This document shows, in pieces, positions 59,604-64,000 of a DNA stretch of 64,000 nucleotides. The DNA is from Chryseobacterium viscerum (GTDB lineage Bacteria; Bacteroidota; Bacteroidia; Flavobacteriales; Weeksellaceae), in NCBI RefSeq assembly GCF_025949665.1, contig NZ_JAPDFT010000001.1:2046001-2110000 (forward strand), in the 5' to 3' direction. Numbering within the stretch: the stretch's first letter is position 1; each line of letters starts with the position of its first letter. The position numbers and the translations under genes were made by a program. The notes under the pieces were generated by a model, which saw nothing but the letters and a program-made list of their open reading frames with translations, was not told the DNA's origin and did no database searches.

Positions 59604-60605
59604 TTAGTTTTCTAATTTGTCTAGGAATGGATAGTTTTCCTGAGCATATACATACTCATAGATCTTTTCTGTCTCTGGATATGGAGAATTTTCCATAAAT
59701 TCGATACACTCTTCAACAAAGTCTCTTGACTTATTATCCATAGCTTCCAATTCAGCTTCTGTAGCCCATCCGTTTTCTAAAATTCTGTGTTTTACAAGCT
59801 CGATTGGGTCATCATTTTTATGAATAGCTACTTCTTCTTTAGATCTGTATGGCTCAGCATCAGACATAGAGTGTCCTCTGTAACGGTAAGTTCTTGCTTC
59901 AATGAATGTAGGACCATCTCCTCTTCTTGCTCTTTCAATAGCCTCATAAGCAGCTTCAGCTACTTTTTCAGGATCCATTGCATCTACAGCAAGACAAGGC
60001 ATTTCGTATCCTAATCCTAGTTTATAGATATCTTCGTGGTTGGCAGTTCTTTTTACAGAAGTTCCCATTGCATATTGGTTGTTTTCTACCACAAATACCA
60101 CAGGAAGTTTCCAGTTCATTGCCATGTTGAATGTCTCATGTAAAGAACCTTGTCTAGCAGCTCCGTCTCCAAAGAAACAGATGTTCACTGCTTTTCTGTC
60201 AAAATATTTATCTGCAAAAGCAATACCTGCACCCAAAGGAATTTGTCCTCCAACGATACCGTGTCCTCCGTAAAAACGGCGTTCTTTACTGAAAATGTGC
60301 ATAGATCCACCCATACCTCCGGATGTACCTGTAGCTTTACCGCAAAGTTCAGCCATGATTCTCTTAGGATCTACTCCCATCGCCATTGGATGGATGTGAC
60401 ATCTGTAAGCAGTAATCATACTATCCTTTGTCAGATCCATTGCATGTGTAAATCCAGCAGGAATAGCTTCCTGACCGTTATACAAATGTAAAAATCCTCT
60501 GATCTTTTGTTTTAGGTAAAGAGAACGGCATTTGTCTTCAAACCTTCTCCACATTGTCATATCTTCATACCACTTCAGGTATACCTCTTTAGAAAATTCT
60601 TTCAT
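59604..60605 (-). CDS. pdhA: pyruvate dehydrogenase E1 alpha subunit
   Basis: 333 residues. Starts MKEFSKEVYLKWYEDM. TPP motif GDGAARQGSLHETFNMAMNWKLPVVFVVENN, the phosphorylation-loop-like RYRGHSMSDAEPYR, and GGSMHIFSKERRFYGGHGIVG. Decarboxylates pyruvate with E1 beta; no beta-subunit gene is adjacent. A promoter box is at 60643-60650. Confidence 0.95.
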   Translation of the reverse strand: MKEFSKEVYLKWYEDMTMWRRFEDKCRSLYLKQKIRGFLHLYNGQEAIPAGFTHAMDLTKDSMITAYRCHIHPMAMGVDPKRIMAELCGKATGTSGGMGGSMHIFSKERRFYGGHGIVGGQIPLGAGIAFADKYFDRKAVNICFFGDGAARQGSLHETFNMAMNWKLPVVFVVENNQYAMGTSVKRTANHEDIYKLGLGYEMPCLAVDAMDPEKVAEAAYEAIERARRGDGPTFIEARTYRYRGHSMSDAEPYRSKEEVAIHKNDDPIELVKHRILENGWATEAELEAMDNKSRDFVEECIEFMENSPYPETEKIYEYVYAQENYPFLDKLEN

Positions 60606-60921
60606 GTGTTAGCTCTTGCTTTTTTATGATGAAATAGTTGAGCAAAATTATGAAAAAAACTTTGTTTTTATTCTATACATAGATAACTTTTCGTTTTTTC
60701 TGTAAAATCTATTTGCAGGCCGAATGGATTATTCTTAATTTTCGACCCCTTGAAAGAAAGATAAAGCAGTGTTTTATCCATTATATTCTTACCGCGATAT
60801 ATAAGGAATCAGCCTATCCATATGGTTTTTCTGAAACAACACATAATTCGGAGATATCAAAATTCGGTACTTTTTATAATCCTATTTCTTTCTCTTTAAT
60901 TATTGTTAATATATCTTTTGG
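60606..60921. other. gene-free gap between NIPSNAP and pdhA
   Basis: 316 bp. Only the pdhA -7 box is recognisable; no hairpin or repeat of note. Confidence 0.5.
60643..60650 (-). promoter_or_regulatory. -7 box TAATTTTG of pdhA unit
   Basis: TAnnTTTG match on the minus strand, 37 bp before the pdhA ATG. Confidence 0.45.
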
Positions 60922-61353
60922 TTATTTCAAGAGCTTCTTTTCCGGGGAAAAATCTGTAAGTTTCAGGGTTCTGTCTTCAATTTCATTAACGAAATTACCA
61001 TATTGTTTTGCTGTTCTGGCTTTAATTTCTTTCCATTCTTTATCTGCCATGAATCCTTCCCACGCGGTTTTCATTGCATCTTCATCTTTCCACTCAAGCA
61101 GATAAACAAATTCTGTTTTCTCCCTGAATTCCGATTCCCAAGTTGCCACAATGGTAAAACTATATTTCTTCATTATCCTGAGTGCATGATCCCGGAAACG
61201 ATCCAGAAAAACCTGTTTATTCTCTTTGGGAACTTCATAAATCCTTAACTGATGCACAGGAGCTGGCATTGTAGAAATTTTTTCCTGAGAAAGCTTTTGC
61301 CCAAAAGCAAAATAACCTGCAATTATCAAGAAGACTGTGAATAGATATTTCAT
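60922..61353 (-). CDS. NIPSNAP family protein
   Basis: 143 residues from MKYLFTVFLIIAG (ORF starts at 61374, seven residues earlier). Signal-like N-terminus ending FGQ, so probably exported, then the ferredoxin-like NIPSNAP domain (QLRIYEVPKENKQVFLDRFRDHALRIMKKYSF, FVYLLEWKDEDAMKTAWEGF). Role unknown. Single gene. Confidence 0.88.
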   Translation of the reverse strand: MKYLFTVFLIIAGYFAFGQKLSQEKISTMPAPVHQLRIYEVPKENKQVFLDRFRDHALRIMKKYSFTIVATWESEFREKTEFVYLLEWKDEDAMKTAWEGFMADKEWKEIKARTAKQYGNFVNEIEDRTLKLTDFSPEKKLLK

Positions 61354-61508
61354 TATATTAATGATTAAAACCAATTAGTTAAAGGTATACATTTTCGGCA
61401 AAATTCAATATTAATTTAAAATAACTGAAAATATTTCATTATATCAAAAGTGACTGACATTGAGCCGTTTTCACATAATTTAGCACCTTTAACACCTCTG
61501 TTTTCCGT

Positions 61509-61538
61509 TTGTTTTTTGAGGTTATAATGGTATATTTG
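61509..61538 (+). promoter_or_regulatory. promoter of PAP2/BlaI/DUF4153 unit
   Basis: TTG (61509-61511), 19-bp spacer, TATATTTG (61531-61538). 17 bp upstream of the ATG at 61555. Confidence 0.65.
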
Positions 61539-61554
61539 ATTTTTAAAATTGATT

Positions 61555-62157
61555 ATGGAAGAAAAACAGTCTTCATTACTACATAAAATTTCAAAAGTCA
61601 TTTCCGACTTCTTTAATCCTCTGGTCTCTCTGATTATTTTTTTCATATATATGAGCATCAGGGAATACACTCTTAAAGATTCTATGATGTACTTCATTCC
61701 CGTATTAGCAATGATTATTATTCCGGTTGTCATTTGGCTGGTATGGAATGTGAAAACAGGAAGATATACCAATATGGACGTATCCAACCGGGTTCAAAGA
61801 AAAACACTGTATATATTTATCGCAGTATGTGTGATTACTTATCTTGTTTTCGATTACATCAGAAACGGATCTGTTGATCTTGTCATGCTTTTTATTTTAA
61901 TACTTCTATTTGCTCTTCAGGTAAGCAATCTTTTTATCAAAAGTTCAATGCATACCGCATTCAATATATTTGTAGCAGCTTTATTTTTTAGTCTTGATTG
62001 GAAAATGGGTCTGCTATGGCTGGGAATTGCCGCTTTGGTCGGAATTACCCGCATTATTTTAAAACGTCATACGGTAAAAGAAGTATTTATGGGGGCTGGA
62101 ATAGCTTTTTTGGTATCTTTTATCTATCTTTATTGCAATATTCAATTTCAACATTAG
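61555..62157 (+). CDS. PAP2-like membrane protein
   Basis: 200 residues, five to six membrane segments. The region KSSMHTAFN and TRIILKRHTVKEVFMGAG corresponds to the PSGH and SRxxxxxHxxxD motifs of PAP2 lipid phosphatases, with Ser-Met-His and Glu in place of Asp, so enzymatic activity is uncertain. The TTG at 61549 overlaps no needed sequence; ATG 61555 chosen. First of a three-gene unit with a BlaI-type regulator. Confidence 0.75.
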   Translation: MEEKQSSLLHKISKVISDFFNPLVSLIIFFIYMSIREYTLKDSMMYFIPVLAMIIIPVVIWLVWNVKTGRYTNMDVSNRVQRKTLYIFIAVCVITYLVFDYIRNGSVDLVMLFILILLFALQVSNLFIKSSMHTAFNIFVAALFFSLDWKMGLLWLGIAALVGITRIILKRHTVKEVFMGAGIAFLVSFIYLYCNIQFQH

Positions 62158-62165
62158 AGTACTCT

Positions 62166-62657
62166 ATGAAAATAAATCATCTTACTGCCGCAGAAGAAAA
62201 CTTTATGAAGCTGTTTTGGAAAATGGAATCTTTCTATCTGAAGGACGTTATGGAGCAGCATCCGGAACCGAAACCACATCAGAATACGGTTTCCACTTAT
62301 TTGAAAATACTGGTTGAGAAAGGCTATCTATCCACCGTAAAAGAAGGAAGAATTTTCAAATACACCGTGCTCGTTCCTTTGGAGGGATATAAAAAATTTC
62401 TATTGAAAGAACTTTCGCATAACTTTTTCAATAACTCAGGAAAGGAAATCCTGGAGCTTTTATTAAGCGAAAAATTAATATCCCAGGAAGATATGAAAGG
62501 TCATTTTGATCTGAAAATTGAAATAAAACCAGCAAAAGTTGAAGAACCAAAGTTTGAAATTGCTGAAGAAATCTTAAGTCCTAAAAAAGAGAAGAAGACC
62601 AAAGGAAAAGAGAAAGAAAAGGAGAAGGACAAAAAGAAAAAGAAGAAAAAAGATTAA
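62166..62657 (+). CDS. BlaI/MecI/CopY family transcriptional regulator with Lys-rich tail
   Basis: 163 residues from MKINHLTAAEENF (an in-frame ATG at 61998 lies inside the PAP2 gene). Winged helix: LTAAEENFMKLFWKMESFYLKDVMEQHPEPKPHQNTVSTYLKILVEKGYLSTVKEGRIFKYTV is BlaI-like. The last 30 residues (KKTKGKEKEKEKDKKKKKKK) are an almost pure Lys/Glu tail, unusual for BlaI. No BlaR1-type protease is adjacent. 8 bp after the PAP2 gene. Confidence 0.85.
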   Translation: MKINHLTAAEENFMKLFWKMESFYLKDVMEQHPEPKPHQNTVSTYLKILVEKGYLSTVKEGRIFKYTVLVPLEGYKKFLLKELSHNFFNNSGKEILELLLSEKLISQEDMKGHFDLKIEIKPAKVEEPKFEIAEEILSPKKEKKTKGKEKEKEKDKKKKKKKD

Positions 62658-62681
62658 TCTTAATCTCAAAAACACCAAATC

Positions 62682-64000
62682 ATGAAAACAAAATTCCAGG
62701 AAACATTAAGCCGGGCTAATGAAGTCATCTTCCGCTATCCGATGGTTCTGGCAGTAGCTTTATTAGCTGCAATAGGAGCCATCTGCATTGCTGAAACAGA
62801 GCTTGAAGAAGTTACAGCGTATATTAAATTTACGATTTGTGCCTGCCTCGGAATTTCACTGATGTTTGCCCTGAAAATGGTATCACAGAGAATCGGGAAA
62901 GAATTACTATTACACCTATGTGGTGTTGCTTTTCTTGTTGGATTCTATTGTATTTTGCCGGATAAAAAGAATAATTTCACCGAAGTTTACGTCTATATCA
63001 TTGCAGTTACAGCTCTTCTCTCCCACTTGCTGGTTTCTTTTGTTCCGTTTCTTGAAAAAGACAAGGAGCTCCGATTCTGGCAGTATAACAAAAATCTTTT
63101 TGTAAATTTCTTCCTTACTATTGTATTTACAGGAGTTTTGACCGGCGGAGTTGAATTGGCCATTTTAGCTGTTGATAAACTTTTTGATTTTCATTTTCAT
63201 CACAGAATTTATACTGATACATTTTTTGTTCTGGCTATTTTCGGAAGCAGTTTTATTTTTCTTTTATTTAGTGACAAAGGTTTAAATAATCTTGAAAAAG
63301 ATGGAACATATCCTGTTGTTTTAAAGTTTTTCACTCAGTTTATTTTAATCCCGCTACTCCTTATTTACGTAGCAATTCTTTATTTTTATTCTTTTAAAAT
63401 CCTGATGAACTGGCAGCTTCCAAGAGGTTGGGTTTCCTATCTTGTATTAGCCTACAGCATTGTTGGGGTTCTGGCATTGCTTCTTGTACATCCATTAAAA
63501 GAAGAAAATGCAAAATCGTGGGTTAAGATATTCTCAAAAGCATTTTACTACACCATTGTTCCTTTGATCATTCTGCTTTTCACAGCCATTTTCACAAGAA
63601 TTCTGGAATATGGCTATACAGAACCAAGATATTTTGTTTTTCTTATAGCACTTTGGCTGCTGAGTATTGTTATTTACTTTATTTTCAGTAGAAAAGCAAC
63701 GATAAAGTTTATTCCGGTCAGCTTATTTTTGTTTGGAGCTTTTGCTTTAATTTTTCCTTATCTCAATGCTTTCAGTGTTGCCAAGAGAAGTCAGAAGACA
63801 GAACTCATGAATATTTTAAATCAAAATCAGTTAATCAGTGCCGGTAAAATTAATTTTAATAAAAAAATTACGGATACAGTTCGTAATGAAATTGCTGATA
63901 AGTTTGAATTTCTGGCAGAAAGAAAACAAAGTGAATTTTTATCAGATCTTCTGAATCAAAAAGATCAATCTGAGTTATCCGATAATATTGAAAAGGGTGC
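62682..64000 (+). CDS. DUF4153 family membrane protein, 3'-truncated
   Basis: The frame stays open to the window end (439 codons seen). Starts MKTKFQETLSRANEVIFRYP; at least ten hydrophobic segments (VLAVALLAAIGAICIA, YIIAVTALLSHLLVSFV, FFLTIVFTGVLTGGVELAIL, FFTQFILIPLLLIYVAILY). Fits DUF4153, multi-pass membrane proteins of unknown function. Starts 24 bp after the regulator stop, likely its target. Confidence 0.85.
   Translation, partial: MKTKFQETLSRANEVIFRYPMVLAVALLAAIGAICIAETELEEVTAYIKFTICACLGISLMFALKMVSQRIGKELLLHLCGVAFLVGFYCILPDKKNNFTEVYVYIIAVTALLSHLLVSFVPFLEKDKELRFWQYNKNLFVNFFLTIVFTGVLTGGVELAILAVDKLFDFHFHHRIYTDTFFVLAIFGSSFIFLLFSDKGLNNLEKDGTYPVVLKFFTQFILIPLLLIYVAILYFYSFKILMNWQLPRGWVSYLVLAYSIVGVLALLLVHPLKEENAKSWVKIFSKAFYYTIVPLIILLFTAIFTRILEYGYTEPRYFVFLIALWLLSIVIYFIFSRKATIKFIPVSLFLFGAFALIFPYLNAFSVAKRSQKTELMNILNQNQLISAGKINFNKKITDTVRNEIADKFEFLAERKQSEFLSDLLNQKDQSELSDNIEKG

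Noticed and set aside
60713..61105. Plus-strand 130-codon ORF over the NIPSNAP gene
   Set aside because: Antisense to a clear NIPSNAP protein; no family look.
1..64000. CRISPR array or transposase-bearing insertion sequence
   Set aside because: No spaced direct repeat array and no DDE or HUH transposase ORF on either strand.

Overview
The window looks like a chromosomal segment of a Bacteroidota species, most probably a Flavobacteriia member close to Chryseobacterium. This is my inference from four things: an AT-rich genome, many promoters with the Bacteroidota -7 box TAnnTTTG and a weak TTG upstream, a protein with GEVED repeats and a type IX secretion C-terminal sorting domain, and family content typical of that group (DUF2490, NIPSNAP, DUF3526 ABC permeases, Na+/H+-pyrophosphatase, RadC, two-lipoyl PDH E2). 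No plasmid, CRISPR array, intact prophage or IS element was seen.

Layout. 0-3.3 kb: a fatty-acid beta-oxidation block (thiolase cut by the window start, acyl-CoA dehydrogenase) interrupted by a four-helix-bundle (23S IVS type) gene that sits inside an inverted pair of heptanucleotide arrays. 3.4-9.3 kb: small secreted and YegP-like proteins, a stand-alone ppGpp-hydrolase-like HD protein, an M48 protease, and a minus-strand TonB receptor followed by DUF2490. 9.3-18.2 kb: a 16-codon ORF with its own terminator, a chain of small ORFs overlapping into uvrA, a methyltransferase, an NAD(P)-binding protein, an epoxide hydrolase, a lipoprotein hydrolase and an S41 peptidase. 18.2-19.9 kb: a gene-poor stretch with paired DnaA boxes, tRNA-Arg(CCT), a lone phage-type lysozyme and a candidate small RNA. 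19.9-26.3 kb: a probable metal or siderophore operon (small Cys/His/Met-rich secreted protein, TonB siderophore-type receptor, two DUF3526 permeases, ATPase). 26.3-37.9 kb: photolyase, a MarR unit, and an accessory-looking region with three AraC regulators, two MFS transporters, an SDR, HD and GNAT proteins. 38-48 kb: SWIM-SNF2 helicase, T9SS protein, acetyl-CoA acetyltransferase under a paired operator, a GNAT-VOC-EndoV operon, M28 peptidase and aminotransferase. 48-57.6 kb: a long minus-strand run with a membrane pyrophosphatase fused to an OmpA domain, soluble pyrophosphatase, envelope-related genes, RadC, an L,D-transpeptidase-like lipoprotein and LolD. 57.9-64 kb: PDH E2 and E1-alpha, NIPSNAP, a PAP2-like membrane protein, a BlaI-type regulator and a DUF4153 membrane protein cut by the window end.

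Most striking observations: (1) matching inverted heptamer arrays of the AATYTMA type around the four-helix-bundle gene and again between pdhA and pdhC; (2) ATGAT-N4-ATCAT palindromes placed exactly 37.5 bp from the end of the -7 box at two unrelated promoters, a class II Crp/Fnr-like geometry; (3) a membrane pyrophosphatase with a C-terminal OmpA peptidoglycan-binding domain; (4) several unannotatable small ORFs with terminators or ATGA couplings. All functional statements come from motif recognition by eye; no database search was run.
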